A stretch of DNA of 64,000 nt from Paenibacillus sp. FSL R7-0345 (GCF_038595055.1 NZ_CP152002.1:1718501-1782500), one strand, 5' to 3'. Positions 9,918 through 19,610 are shown, counted from the stretch's first letter. Program-made: numbers and translations. The notes: generated by a model from the letters alone, not told the origin.

Positions 9918-9934
9918 CAATCGGTAAAGCAGGG

Positions 9935-9962
9935 GACCTGTCCGGGCGGCAGGTCTTTTTTT
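9935..9962 (+). terminator. Terminator of the histidine kinase gene
   Basis: The arms GACCTG (9935-9940) and CAGGTC (9950-9955) form a hairpin followed by seven T residues, 18 bases after the kinase stop codon. Confidence 0.75.
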
Positions 9963-10024
9963 GTTGCAGGAGCAGGCAGATAAGGGAGAAGCGGCAAGGG
10001 GAAGAAGGACGAAGATATGATTCG

Positions 10025-10048
10025 CTAACGGACCGTATGTGTTTATTG
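10025..10048 (+). repeat. Solitary arm of the CTAACGGAC repeat family
   Basis: CTAACGGACC followed after six bases by GTTTATTG matches one arm of the 185-bp symmetric elements at 29161 and 47826. No inverted partner is found at the expected distances (+126 or +176), so this is a single arm or a decayed copy. Confidence 0.5.
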
Positions 10049-10104
10049 CTTTCAAAATCAGTACGATTAGGCACTTAATGTTCTAAGCTGAGGATGCAAA
10101 TTAG

Positions 10105-10122
10105 GTTAATATATATATTAAC
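10105..10122. promoter_or_regulatory. Operator candidate 1 upstream of GH51 operon
   Basis: GTTAATATATATATTAAC is a perfect 18-bp palindrome followed by TAAAT. A related sequence recurs at 10233 with the same TAAAT flank, which suggests a repressor site pair rather than chance AT-richness. Confidence 0.5.
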
Positions 10123-10232
10123 TAAATAGGGAGCCCAAGTCCCGCTTAAATATATATAATCATATAATTCAGCAATAATGGATTGACTCATCACGGATCA
10201 TCTGCCTATAATACTTTTATAATTATGAATGT

Positions 10233-10250
10233 ATTAATAAATATGTTAAC
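10233..10250. promoter_or_regulatory. Operator candidate 2 upstream of GH51 operon
   Basis: ATTAATAAATATGTTAAC is an imperfect copy of the 10105 palindrome, again followed by TAAAT, with centres 128 bp apart. It lies 34 bases before the GH51 start, where a bound repressor would block transcription or elongation. Confidence 0.5.
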
Positions 10251-10284
10251 TAAATAAACGTTTGTGCAGAGAGGACCAAAACCA

Positions 10285-12669
10285 ATGGATAACCAGACCA
10301 AGCTGAAGGTGTATGCGCAAAAAGCGGAAGCGCCGCTGGGCGATTTGTTCGGCATTTTCTTTGAAGACCTCAATCATGCAGCCGACGGTGGATTGTATGC
10401 TGAGCTGGTTCAGAACCGCTCGTTTGAGTTTGACCCGATTGATCATCCAACTTACCATTCCCTGACTGCCTGGGAAAAGGTGGAGTGGGGCGGCGGGCGT
10501 GCGGAGCTGCGTGTAGAGAGCGAATCCCCGTTCCATCCCAAAAACCCGCATTATGCGGTAATTGAAATCGCTGAGCCGGGAGACGGTGTAGGCTTGTCCA
10601 ATGTCGGCTTCAATACAGGTATTCCGGTTAAGGACGGCGGGAATTACCTGTTCTCAGTGTATGCGCGGCGCAGTGACAGCTTTGACACTCCGGTACGTGT
10701 CCTGATCGAAGACAGCAATGGAGCGGTATGTGCTTCAGCGGAGCTGAACGTCGGGTCAACGCAGTGGCAGAAATACGAAGCGGTGCTTACCGCCGGCTGC
10801 ACCGACAATGCCTGCAGGCTGGTCATTCTGACCGGCGGGCAAGGCAGACTGGAGCTTGATCTGGTATCCCTGTTCCCTGAGCAGACTTATCTCGGCCGCC
10901 GCAACGGGCTGCGCGAGGATATTGCTGTGCTGCTGGCTGATATGAAGCCGAAATTTATGCGCTTTCCCGGCGGCTGTCTCGTGCATGACGGGTCTCTGAA
11001 CCCGGATGACCGGAATTCCATGTACCGCTGGAAGAATACCATCGGTGAGCTTGCCGAACGTCCGGCGAGACGGAATAACTGGCAGTACAATCAGACACTG
11101 GGCCTCGGCTACTATGAATATTTCCAGTTCTGCGAAGACATCGGGGCCAAGGCGATTCCCGTATTGCCCGGCGGATATGATCCGCACCACAAGCGGATCG
11201 TGCCTATCGACGAGCTGGGACCGTGGATTCAGGATGCGCTTGATCTGATTGAATTCGCTACCGGTGATGCTTCGACAGAGTGGGGCGGAATCCGCAGCTC
11301 GCTCGGCCATCCCGAGCCGTTCGGGCTGGAATATATTGCGATCGGCAACGAGGAGGTTGGCGAGCCGTTTTTTGAACGGTATCCGTATTTCCATAAGGCG
11401 ATCAAGGAGCAGTATCCTGATATCCAAGTCATTAACAGCAGCGGCCCGTTTGCTGCCGGCGGCGAATACGAGCGGGGCTGGGCCTCGGCAAGGGAACACG
11501 GCTCGGACCTGGTAGACGAGCATTACTACCAGTCGCCGGAATGGTTCCTGGCTAATATGGACCGCTACGACAAGTTCAAGGCTGATGAGCCTAAGGTGTT
11601 TCTGGGTGAATACGCTTCCTGGGGCAATACCTACTACAACGCCCTAGTGGAAGCTGCATTCATGACCCGTCTGGAGCATAATGCCCATGCAGTCGGTCTG
11701 GCCTGCTATGCGCCGATGCTGTGCAATGTCGACTATGTGAACTGGAAGCCGGATATGATCTGGTTCAATAACCATGAGGTGTTCGGTACGCCGAACTATT
11801 ATGTACAGAAGCTGTTTATGAACCATCACGGAGACCGGCTGCTGCAGATTGCTGCCGAGAATCTCCCGGAGAAGCCGCAGGCTGCAGAAGAGCCGGTGAG
11901 CGGAAAGATTGTGCTGGCTGCTGAGAAGTCGGCTGCCTCTTACCGCAACATTACACTCACGAACAACCTTACAGGTGAGCAGAAGGTGATCGCAGACCCT
12001 GTGGAACTTGACGATACAGAAAGCACTGTCAGCAAGGAAGAAGGACAGCGTTCCTTCCTGCTGGAGGATACGGACTGGAGTGACTATACGCTCAAATTAA
12101 CGGCCCGCAAAACAGGCGGCGTCCGTGCCTTCCTGATCTTCTTCGGGATGCAGGACGGAAAAAACCGGCTGAATTGGGAGCTTGGCGGCTGGCAGAACCA
12201 GGACAGCACGCTTAGTGCGGTCGTTAACGGACGGAGCTCCTGCCTGACTCAGAGCCTGTTCACTGTAGAGAATGATACCGATTATGAGCTGGAGCTGCAT
12301 ATTTCCGGCCGCCGGATTACGGCGTCGATTAACGGTGTTGTAATCAACTCGGCGGAGGACCGTCAGCCGGACATTCAGCCGCTGTATTATACAGCAAGCC
12401 TGGAGGATGCAACCGGAGATGTGATCGTCAAAGCGGTAAATGTTCTGGATACACCGCTTACTGTTGCAGTAGAGCTGCAGGAGCTGGACGCTGTGTCGTA
12501 TCAGGCTGAAGTACACGAGCTGTCGGGCATTGAGCTGGATGCCGAGAACAGCTTTGAAGAGCCGCTGAAGATAAGCCCGTCCAGCCGGACTATTGCTTTT
12601 GAGGGCAGCAGCTTTGCTTATGAATTCCCGGGACATTCCGTAACTGTATTCAGAATCCGCAAGGCTTAG
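10285..12669 (+). CDS. GH51 alpha-L-arabinofuranosidase
   Basis: A 794-residue enzyme releasing L-arabinofuranose from arabinan or arabinoxylan oligosaccharides. The start is the ATG at 10285 (MDNQTKLKVY), with GAGAGG 10 bases upstream, in preference to an in-frame GTG at 10264. A carbohydrate-binding-like insert (about 60-200) precedes the barrel (KFMRFPGGCLVHDG). The retaining acid/base is in AIGNEEVG (E356) and the nucleophile in FLGEYASWG (E442). The last 230 residues add a beta-sandwich. It is longer than simple AbfA enzymes (about 500), resembling the Bacteroidetes and Paenibacillus long form. It lacks a signal peptide and heads an operon with two GH43 genes. Confidence 0.93.
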   Translation: MDNQTKLKVYAQKAEAPLGDLFGIFFEDLNHAADGGLYAELVQNRSFEFDPIDHPTYHSLTAWEKVEWGGGRAELRVESESPFHPKNPHYAVIEIAEPGDGVGLSNVGFNTGIPVKDGGNYLFSVYARRSDSFDTPVRVLIEDSNGAVCASAELNVGSTQWQKYEAVLTAGCTDNACRLVILTGGQGRLELDLVSLFPEQTYLGRRNGLREDIAVLLADMKPKFMRFPGGCLVHDGSLNPDDRNSMYRWKNTIGELAERPARRNNWQYNQTLGLGYYEYFQFCEDIGAKAIPVLPGGYDPHHKRIVPIDELGPWIQDALDLIEFATGDASTEWGGIRSSLGHPEPFGLEYIAIGNEEVGEPFFERYPYFHKAIKEQYPDIQVINSSGPFAAGGEYERGWASAREHGSDLVDEHYYQSPEWFLANMDRYDKFKADEPKVFLGEYASWGNTYYNALVEAAFMTRLEHNAHAVGLACYAPMLCNVDYVNWKPDMIWFNNHEVFGTPNYYVQKLFMNHHGDRLLQIAAENLPEKPQAAEEPVSGKIVLAAEKSAASYRNITLTNNLTGEQKVIADPVELDDTESTVSKEEGQRSFLLEDTDWSDYTLKLTARKTGGVRAFLIFFGMQDGKNRLNWELGGWQNQDSTLSAVVNGRSSCLTQSLFTVENDTDYELELHISGRRITASINGVVINSAEDRQPDIQPLYYTASLEDATGDVIVKAVNVLDTPLTVAVELQELDAVSYQAEVHELSGIELDAENSFEEPLKISPSSRTIAFEGSSFAYEFPGHSVTVFRIRKA

Positions 12670-12729
12670 GCAGAGTGGAATGATCTTTTATCCATAACAT
12701 TATCCATATTTCCGCAAGGAGGGCTTATC

Positions 12730-14544
12730 TTGTCAGAATCACAATCACCCTATTCAGGTTATCTGTTAGTCCACTTTATCGGGGAGCAGCCTGACGGCGA
12801 ACAGGTCTACTTCTCTTACAGCGAGAACGGCCTGCACTGGAAGGATCTGAACGGCGGCTTGCCGGTTCTGTGCTCAGAGCTGGGGGAAAAGGGCGCCAGA
12901 GATCCCTTTATCGTCCGTTCGCCGAAGGAAGGCAAATTCTATCTGATCGCCACCGATCTGCGCATTGCCAGCGGCAAGGGCTGGAGTGCGGCCGTAGAGG
13001 AAGGAAGCCGTGATATTATCGTCTGGGAATCACCCGATCTGGTGAACTGGTCAGAGCCTTGGCCGGTTACTGTCGGGGTAGAAGGAGCCGGCTGTGTCTG
13101 GGCTCCAGAAGCTATATACGATGAGGCTGCAGACGAATTTCTTGTATTCTGGGCTTCGGCTACACAGGAGCAGCATGAAGACGCCCGGAAGCACAAAATC
13201 TACAGCGCACGCACGAAGGATTTCCGCAGCTTTACACCAGCAGAGAAATACATTGAGCGCGACAATCATATTATTGATACGACGATTATTGAGGCCGGCG
13301 GCAAATATTACCGTTATTCCAAAGATGAGACAACGAAGAATATCCGGGTGGAGGAAGGCGCGTCGCTGGACAAGGATGCCTTCAGCTATGTAAATGCTCC
13401 GGTTCTGGAAGACATTATGGGCGTGGAAGGCCCGGAAATCTTCAAGCTGAACGGCCGTGATGAGTGGTGCCTGATTGTAGACCGCTATGCGGAGGGAAAA
13501 GGCTATCTGCCGCTCCTGACCTCAGACCTCAGCAGCGGACAGTTCCGGGTGCTTGAGGACGGCGAGTTCGACCTTGGCAGAACTAAAAAGCGTCACGGCG
13601 GCGTGCTGCCGATCACCTTTGAAGAATCCAGCCTGCTGCTGCAGGCATTCGGGGACGGCCACCAGGTGCTGCCCGGACAATTCGCTGATCCGGATCTGGC
13701 CAAGTTCGGCGGTAAGTACTACCTGTATCCGACAACAGACGGCTTCACGGGCTGGTCGGGAACGCAGTTCCATGTCTTCTCATCAGATGATCTGCAGCTG
13801 TGGAAGGACGAAGGTGTCATTCTTGATCTGGCGACCGATGATGTGCCGTGGGCAGTCAGCAGCGCCTGGGCTCCGTGCATCGCGACCAAGGACGGCCGCT
13901 ACTACTACTATTTCTGCGGCAAAAAGCCGGACGGGGACAGCGCCATCGGCGTGGCCGTTGCCGATACGCCAATAGGTCCGTTCACCGCGCAGCCGGAGCC
14001 GCTGATTACACTGGAGCAGATCAGCCGCCTCGGGCTGGTAATGGGACAGGCGATTGACCCGTCCGTCTATGTCGAGGAAGACGGGAAGATTTATCTGCTG
14101 TTCGGAAACAGTCATGCCGCGATCGTTGAACTGGGTGAGGATATGGTTTCGGTGGTTGAAGACACCATGCGGAATCTGGAAGGGCTGCACGACTTCCGGG
14201 AAGCAGTCACCGTACTCAAACGGGACGGACTGTATCACTTCACCTGGTCCTGCGATGATACCGGCAGCGAGGAATACCATGTGAACTACGGAACGGCAGA
14301 GCAGCTGTACGGGCCGGTTAACTTCCTGTATACCGTACTCAACAATAATAAAGACAAGGATATGCTCGGTACCGCCCATCATTCCATCATGCTGGACCCG
14401 GATACCGGACAGTATTGGATTGCTTATCACCGGTTCGTTACACCGCTGACCCGGTTCAGCGACTATAAAGGCATTCACCGTGAAACCTGCATCGCTCCGT
14501 TAAGCTTTGGTGAGGACGGTCGGATGCAGCCGGTGAAGCTGTAG
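12730..14544 (+). CDS. Tandem double-domain GH43 glycosidase
   Basis: A 604-residue protein made of two five-bladed-propeller domains. The first, residues 1-300, shows GARDPFIV, VWAPEAIYD and GVEGPEIF. The second, residues 315-604, shows FADPDLAKFGGKYYLYPTTD, SSAWAPCIATKDGRYYYYF, GQAIDPSVYVEEDGKIYLLFG and FREAVTVLK, the usual order of GH43 base, pKa-modulator and acid motifs. The second domain has the full canonical motif set; the first is more divergent and may be an active paralogue or a binding domain. Expected activity is alpha-L-arabinofuranosidase or beta-xylosidase on imported oligosaccharides. The TTG start has AAGGAGGG 6 bases before it. It follows GH51 by 60 bp. Confidence 0.85.
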   Translation: MSESQSPYSGYLLVHFIGEQPDGEQVYFSYSENGLHWKDLNGGLPVLCSELGEKGARDPFIVRSPKEGKFYLIATDLRIASGKGWSAAVEEGSRDIIVWESPDLVNWSEPWPVTVGVEGAGCVWAPEAIYDEAADEFLVFWASATQEQHEDARKHKIYSARTKDFRSFTPAEKYIERDNHIIDTTIIEAGGKYYRYSKDETTKNIRVEEGASLDKDAFSYVNAPVLEDIMGVEGPEIFKLNGRDEWCLIVDRYAEGKGYLPLLTSDLSSGQFRVLEDGEFDLGRTKKRHGGVLPITFEESSLLLQAFGDGHQVLPGQFADPDLAKFGGKYYLYPTTDGFTGWSGTQFHVFSSDDLQLWKDEGVILDLATDDVPWAVSSAWAPCIATKDGRYYYYFCGKKPDGDSAIGVAVADTPIGPFTAQPEPLITLEQISRLGLVMGQAIDPSVYVEEDGKIYLLFGNSHAAIVELGEDMVSVVEDTMRNLEGLHDFREAVTVLKRDGLYHFTWSCDDTGSEEYHVNYGTAEQLYGPVNFLYTVLNNNKDKDMLGTAHHSIMLDPDTGQYWIAYHRFVTPLTRFSDYKGIHRETCIAPLSFGEDGRMQPVKL

Positions 14545-14572
14545 AAGCAGATATTCAGGAGGCTGATTAGAG

Positions 14573-15529
14573 ATGAAAGAAACCATTACCAATCCATTAG
14601 TCCTGCAGCGGGCAGATCCCTGTATTTACCGCCACAGCGACGGCTATTATTATTTTACTGCTTCGGTTCCCGAGTACGACCGGATTGAGCTGCGGAGAGC
14701 GCGGACGCTCGGGGAGCTTGCCTGCAGCGAGCCGGTTGTCATCTGGATCAAGCATGTCACCGGCATTATGAGCGGTTATGTATGGGCGCCGGAGATTCAT
14801 TACATCGGCGGTAAATGGTATGTCTATTTCTCCGCAGGCAGTGATGATGCGCCTTTTGCACAGCGTCTTTATGTACTGGAGAACGGATCAGACAATCCGC
14901 TGGAGGGAAGCTGGGAAGAGAAGGGGCGGATTTATACTGCCTGGGATACCTTCTCGCTAGATGCTACAACCTTTGAGCATGAAGGGGCACAGTATCTGGT
15001 ATGGGCCCAGGAGGACCCTTCGGTCCAGGGCAATTCCAGCCTGTTCATCTCGAAGATGGCCAACCCGTGGACGCTGGAAGGCGGACAGACGGTACTTACC
15101 CGTCCGGAATATGACTGGGAAATCATCGGCTACCGGGTCAATGAGGGAGCAGCGGTTCTCAAAAAGAACGGGAAAATCTTCTTAACGTATTCAGCCAGTG
15201 CCACCAACCATAATTACTGTATGGGGATGCTCACGGCAGCAGCTGACAGTGATCTGCTGGACGCCGGCTCGTGGACCAAAGCTGCGGTTCCTGTCTTTAC
15301 ATCAAGCGAGGAGACAGGCCAGTATGGACCGGGGCATAACAGCTTCACGGTATCGGCTGACGGCTCGCAGGAGCTGATTGTCTATCATGCGAGAAATTAT
15401 AAAGAAATCACGGGTGATCCGTTGTTTGATCCAAATCGCCATACCCGCGTACAGCCGGTAGAGTGGGATAAGCAGGGTCAGCCGGTATTCGGACTGCCGG
15501 TGCCTGACGGTAAAGAACTGCTGCTCTAA
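14573..15529 (+). CDS. GH43 exo-arabinofuranosidase-type glycosidase
   Basis: A 318-residue single-domain GH43. The general base is D15 (RADPCIYRHSDGYYYFTAS), the pKa-modulating aspartate D130 (SLDATTF) and the acid E191 (VNEGAAVLKKNGKIFLTYSA). GPGHNSF supplies the late-blade histidine typical of the family. The compact form matches exo-alpha-1,5-L-arabinofuranosidases (GH43 subfamily 26-like), which would complement GH51 in arabinan use. AGGAGG lies about 15 bases upstream of the ATG, and the gene follows the double GH43 by 28 bp. It is the last gene of the operon. Confidence 0.88.
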   Translation: MKETITNPLVLQRADPCIYRHSDGYYYFTASVPEYDRIELRRARTLGELACSEPVVIWIKHVTGIMSGYVWAPEIHYIGGKWYVYFSAGSDDAPFAQRLYVLENGSDNPLEGSWEEKGRIYTAWDTFSLDATTFEHEGAQYLVWAQEDPSVQGNSSLFISKMANPWTLEGGQTVLTRPEYDWEIIGYRVNEGAAVLKKNGKIFLTYSASATNHNYCMGMLTAAADSDLLDAGSWTKAAVPVFTSSEETGQYGPGHNSFTVSADGSQELIVYHARNYKEITGDPLFDPNRHTRVQPVEWDKQGQPVFGLPVPDGKELLL

Positions 15530-15590
15530 ATAAAACATGTAAACCTACCGATTGTGGCAGTGGGTGCAATAAACGCCTCAAATGTAACTA

Positions 15591-15626
15591 CCGGATCCCC
15601 TGGAGCTTAATTGATCCGGGGGTTTT
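15591..15626 (+). terminator. Weak terminator of the arabinosidase operon
   Basis: CCGGATC (15591-15597) and GATCCGG (15613-15619) pair across a 15-base loop and are followed by a short T-run. It is weaker than other hairpins here; the strong one at 15675 could also stop read-through. Confidence 0.45.
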
Positions 15627-15674
15627 TAAAATCTAAGTGTAAAGGTTAGCGTACGTTTGATACTGCTGACAAAA

Positions 15675-15720
15675 AAACAGGGAAGCCCTCAGCCTTAACG
15701 GCTGGAGGGCTTCCCTGTTT
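15675..15720. terminator. Strong bidirectional terminator
   Basis: A 16-bp perfect outer stem (15675-15690 with 15705-15720) plus an AGCC/GGCT inner stem is flanked by A and T runs. It ends the reverse-strand M14 peptidase gene and backs up the forward arabinosidase operon. Confidence 0.9.
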
Positions 15721-15737
15721 ACTTTATAAAATAACGA

Positions 15738-18700
15738 CTATTGCAGGTTGATAATATTGCTGATGATGACAGCAGCCTGAGCACGGTTGGCAATGCCTTT
15801 TGGCGCAAAGGTGTCGGCAGTCATGCCTTTCACAATGCCTTCCTGGGTAAGCAGCGCTACAGCGTCTTTACCGTAAGAAGCAATGCTTGCTTTATCTTTG
15901 AAGCCTGCAAGGGCGGCATCGGCATTGGTAACCGATTTGTCTTTGAATTTGGTCAAAGCATTGGCAGCGATGATTGCCATCTCTTCACGGGTGATAGAGC
16001 GGTTAGGCTCGAACTTGCCGTTGCCTACACCGTTAACCAGACCATTCGCTACACCCGCAGCCACATAGCTGTATGCCCAGTTTGTAGCTGCAACATCACT
16101 GAAGCTGGCCGAAGCGTTTTCCAGCGGAAGAGCGAATGCACGGACAATCATCGTGATGAATTCAGCACGGGTAACTTCCTTGAGCGGTGCGAAGCTGCCG
16201 TTGCCTACGCCGTTGATAATGCCTTTAGCACTTAATTCTTCGATAGCAGATGCAGCCCAGGTTACTTTACCGAGATCGGTGAAGTTGCCTGCCGGAGCTG
16301 GTGTAGCTGTCGGCTGCGGTGTTGCAGTTGGTGCAGGTGTTGCGGTTGGCGCAGGTGTTGCAGTTGCAGCCGGTGCACCTGAACCCGGACTAACCGGTTC
16401 GGATTCCAATACGCCAGGGTCCATGCCGTCAGCTTCTGTAGCTGCTGGAGCGGAAGCGTAGATTGCATTAGCCAGTAGTCTAAATTGGTTCTGCGGATGA
16501 TACTTATTAAGCAGATCGTTGGCGAACAGGGTTACATGGATACTGTCTGTCTGGTAATCCAGAGCCAGTACCTGATCTTTGGCAGCATCGCTGTTCGGCC
16601 ACCAGCCGGCTTTAAAGAAGTCATCACCGTTTCCGTATTTCGCCAGGATTTCTGCGCCTGCCGGAACGGAAGTAATATAAGCGGCAGATACAGTGTACAG
16701 GTATTCACTTTCTGCATATGGAGCGGTAATCAGGCTGTCCTGTGAAATGGTTGCTTTGAACAAGCCTTCATGTGCAGCAGTTCCATTCGATTTGTTGACT
16801 GGATTAGCATAATTCAGACCAGGCAGGATATTCAGAGATTTAATGCTGGTCAGCATAGGACGTCCGTAGCCGATAAACGGCTTGCCGCTGGCGATCAGGT
16901 TAGTACCGGAGTTAACCAGTACATCTGCTGCAACTGTGTCGGTAGTCACTTTAAATCCGAGGTCTGCCAGGATGTAAGAAGGTGCTCCGGCAATCGCTAC
17001 ATTAGCCGTTTTCAGCAGTTTACCCGTTTTATCCCCAGTTGCGTAGAACGGTACGATATCCAGCAGATATTTGGAAGCTACGGTCCGCAGGTTAGATCTG
17101 GAAACCAGGAAGCTGCCCTTTTCATAGCCGGCACCGCCGTTTTCAAGCAGGGTTACGGCCTTTTTGTTCGTAAGCAATTCGTTAACCGCTTTGATCGCGT
17201 CGTTGTTGCTGTTGCGGATCACGTAATTTTGCGAGAACGGATACTGATCCAGGTTCGTCGTCGGAATTACGATATTGCTGACTTGCGTGGTTTTACCAGT
17301 GAAGGCACCAACGCTGCGGCTGATGTAACGGTCGAATCCGCGCATATCTGCGAAGTTCTGCACGGTATCGGAATACATGGCATCGAAGTCGGATACATCC
17401 AGTCCATCATACAGGACAAGGTTGGCATAGCCGCGTTTGATCTGATGCATGTTCACGACATAGGTTCCTGCAGGATAAGTGGTGCCGTCTACAGTTACCG
17501 GCGTAGTTGTCTGTTCAACTTTTACACCGTTACGGAGCAGGTATTGCACCATTTTGTACGTTTCCAGCGCGTTCTTCTGCAGCTCGTTAGCTACAGGAAG
17601 CACATAATATTCAGGGAAGAAGTTGGTGTCTTCGGTTTCACGCTCACGGCCGATGGACTCGTAGTTAGCATTAACCAGATACGGATCAACTTCTTTGTGG
17701 TCTTCATTGTTAATACCGCGTTTGAAGATTTCAAGCTGGTTCAGGAACAGCTCTTCTTTGTTGTCCTGTACATAATTGGTAGCTGCCAGTGCTGCATAGT
17801 AGAAGGCATCCAGGGAATCCTCATTCAGCTCTGGCACTTCAATGGTATGTCCAAGTGCACCCTGGTGCATGGCATAGACAGCAGTGTATGCCGGGGAAGC
17901 ATCGTCCCATCCGGTTGCATTGCCGTATTTATTTGTATACTTCGGATCTTTTTTTGCTAATCCTTCGGCTTCCAGATAAGGGATGTGATACTCGTCGTAC
18001 TTGGTATTGGCGATACCTGCATTACCCATCGCATTAGCTTGTTCAAGCATATTCTCTATGACCAGGTCATATTCGATATTCGGATCATGCGGCGGCGTAC
18101 AAGGCTCAATCAGGAAGCCGCTCACGAAGCCGTGCATATCCAGGAAGCTCAGCGGAGTCCACTTGGCAATCTGTGCAGTAACAGCCTGAGTTTCAGGTTG
18201 TGTCTGGTAAGAGTTGTCACGGTTCGGGTCAAGCAGGGTAGAAGTCGCACGTGTATTAAGCGCACGGCCGTCCGGATTTTCTACATAATCCAGCAGGAAA
18301 ATCACATTGTCTAGCGCCTTATCGATGTTAAGGGTTACCGGAACTACATTGCCTTTATCATCTGTTGTATCATAGTTGACGATTTGCTCTGTCATCAGTG
18401 TTTCCAGGAACTTAATAATAACGTCTACGCCATTGGCTTCATCAGCATGGATGTTGTTCAGCCAGATTGGCACTTTATAATCCTTAAGCTGACCGCTCTT
18501 GATCATTTCCTGCAATTTCTCAGGATCGTTGTTCATCAGCGGCAGCGTTTCGTTCAGATATTGGTCTACGGACGCTTTGTCTTTGGCGACAATGGAGAAG
18601 TGGATCGCCCGTCCCTGTGTGGACGTTCCGATCTGCTGGTACTCCACATAACGGTTGTATTTGTTTTCTTCAGTAGTGATTCTATCAATCGCCGGTTTGA

Positions 18701-19268
18701 TTTCATCATATGTATGATAGGAATCATACGGGTTCAGGTCCACTTGCTTCTCTACAAGCACGTCACCGGAAGGTGTTTTTGCAGTCAGGTTGTATACCCC
18801 GGCAAGATTCACATACTCTGCACGGATGCCGGTGGTGGACAGGTTGACACCAAAAGGCATATCGAAGTATACCAGAGCGGTCACCGTAGAAGCAGCGGCA
18901 GGCTCATAGGATACTTTTACAAAAGGATCTCCCGTATAAGCTCTAACATTTCGGTCATTGTTCCATTTCTTCCATTCAGTCAGCGGCTTCATTGTATCCG
19001 CGGTTTTGCCGAATGTCCAGGTAAGCTGATCTGCTGTAACACCTTCAGGCAGGGTCAGCGTAACCGGCATGGTTCTGGCATCCGTCATCGAAGCCTGGTA
19101 GACTTCTTCCGATACGGTGGCCGAAGCTTCGGTATCCGCAGGGACTGTTGTTGTCTGTGCCTGAGGCTGTACTTCGGTAACTACTGCCCCGGCATAAGCG
19201 GATGGAATGATACCGGATAATGTAAGGGTTAACGCGATTAATAAGGATAAAAATTTCTTAGTCATCAT
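15738..19268 (-). CDS. Secreted, SLH-anchored M14-type zinc carboxypeptidase
   Basis: A 1176-residue cell-surface protein. Residues 1-27 are a signal peptide (KKFLSLLIALTLTLSG, cut near AYA). The M14 fold follows, with zinc ligands H274 and E277 in NNIHADEANG, H379 in LDMHGF, and the catalytic glutamate E477 in GHTIEVPE. A Pro/Thr/Ala linker with repeated TATPAP precedes three C-terminal SLH domains that bind the secondary cell wall polymer. Substrate is unknown; M14 relatives trim peptides or cell wall peptides. GGGAGG lies close before the paired ATG ATG start. It diverges from the YesM kinase across 437 bp of AT-rich DNA. Confidence 0.9.
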   Translation of the reverse strand: MMTKKFLSLLIALTLTLSGIIPSAYAGAVVTEVQPQAQTTTVPADTEASATVSEEVYQASMTDARTMPVTLTLPEGVTADQLTWTFGKTADTMKPLTEWKKWNNDRNVRAYTGDPFVKVSYEPAAASTVTALVYFDMPFGVNLSTTGIRAEYVNLAGVYNLTAKTPSGDVLVEKQVDLNPYDSYHTYDEIKPAIDRITTEENKYNRYVEYQQIGTSTQGRAIHFSIVAKDKASVDQYLNETLPLMNNDPEKLQEMIKSGQLKDYKVPIWLNNIHADEANGVDVIIKFLETLMTEQIVNYDTTDDKGNVVPVTLNIDKALDNVIFLLDYVENPDGRALNTRATSTLLDPNRDNSYQTQPETQAVTAQIAKWTPLSFLDMHGFVSGFLIEPCTPPHDPNIEYDLVIENMLEQANAMGNAGIANTKYDEYHIPYLEAEGLAKKDPKYTNKYGNATGWDDASPAYTAVYAMHQGALGHTIEVPELNEDSLDAFYYAALAATNYVQDNKEELFLNQLEIFKRGINNEDHKEVDPYLVNANYESIGRERETEDTNFFPEYYVLPVANELQKNALETYKMVQYLLRNGVKVEQTTTPVTVDGTTYPAGTYVVNMHQIKRGYANLVLYDGLDVSDFDAMYSDTVQNFADMRGFDRYISRSVGAFTGKTTQVSNIVIPTTNLDQYPFSQNYVIRNSNNDAIKAVNELLTNKKAVTLLENGGAGYEKGSFLVSRSNLRTVASKYLLDIVPFYATGDKTGKLLKTANVAIAGAPSYILADLGFKVTTDTVAADVLVNSGTNLIASGKPFIGYGRPMLTSIKSLNILPGLNYANPVNKSNGTAAHEGLFKATISQDSLITAPYAESEYLYTVSAAYITSVPAGAEILAKYGNGDDFFKAGWWPNSDAAKDQVLALDYQTDSIHVTLFANDLLNKYHPQNQFRLLANAIYASAPAATEADGMDPGVLESEPVSPGSGAPAATATPAPTATPAPTATPQPTATPAPAGNFTDLGKVTWAASAIEELSAKGIINGVGNGSFAPLKEVTRAEFITMIVRAFALPLENASASFSDVAATNWAYSYVAAGVANGLVNGVGNGKFEPNRSITREEMAIIAANALTKFKDKSVTNADAALAGFKDKASIASYGKDAVALLTQEGIVKGMTADTFAPKGIANRAQAAVIISNIINLQ

Positions 19269-19531
19269 TTACCTCCCAGTGTGTTTATATGGTAATTGTC
19301 TGATAGATTGCTGCCCGGTAAGGCAGACGGAATCTGCTTATGCAGATTTATGCATCCCTCCTGTAGATTCGTACGGCAAATCTCCCATGAATATGTAATA
19401 TTCACATTGCATGTGACGAATTAATATACATAAAACACACTTAATATACATATAGAAAACTATAATATAGTATTTTAATTAAAATCGGAAGCTTTTTCAT
19501 AGATTTACGCAAAAAAATTATATTTTAAAAA

Positions 19532-19545
19532 TGATAACGCTTAAA
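19532..19545 (+). promoter_or_regulatory. Possible cre (CcpA) site upstream of yesM-like gene
   Basis: TGATAACGCTTAAA fits the catabolite-responsive element core (TGNNANCGNTT) with one weak end position. It lies upstream of the promoter candidate at 19611 and could mediate glucose control of either divergent gene. Confidence 0.45.
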
Positions 19546-19610
19546 AATTATATGCCGGGCCATCAGCTCTGCCATCCAAAAAATGCGGAGGGATTCCAAA
19601 AAAATAGCGT

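Larger units (their letters stand above)
9963..10284. other. Intergenic region before the arabinosidase operon
   Basis: This non-coding stretch contains a solitary CTAACGGACC arm at 10025 and then an AT-rich promoter zone with two related palindromes (10105 and 10233). No small gene with a ribosome site is visible. Confidence 0.6.

Noticed and set aside
16770..17960. A 396-codon plus-strand frame inside the M14 gene
   Set aside because: It is antisense to a well-supported peptidase with signal peptide, zinc ligands and SLH domains.
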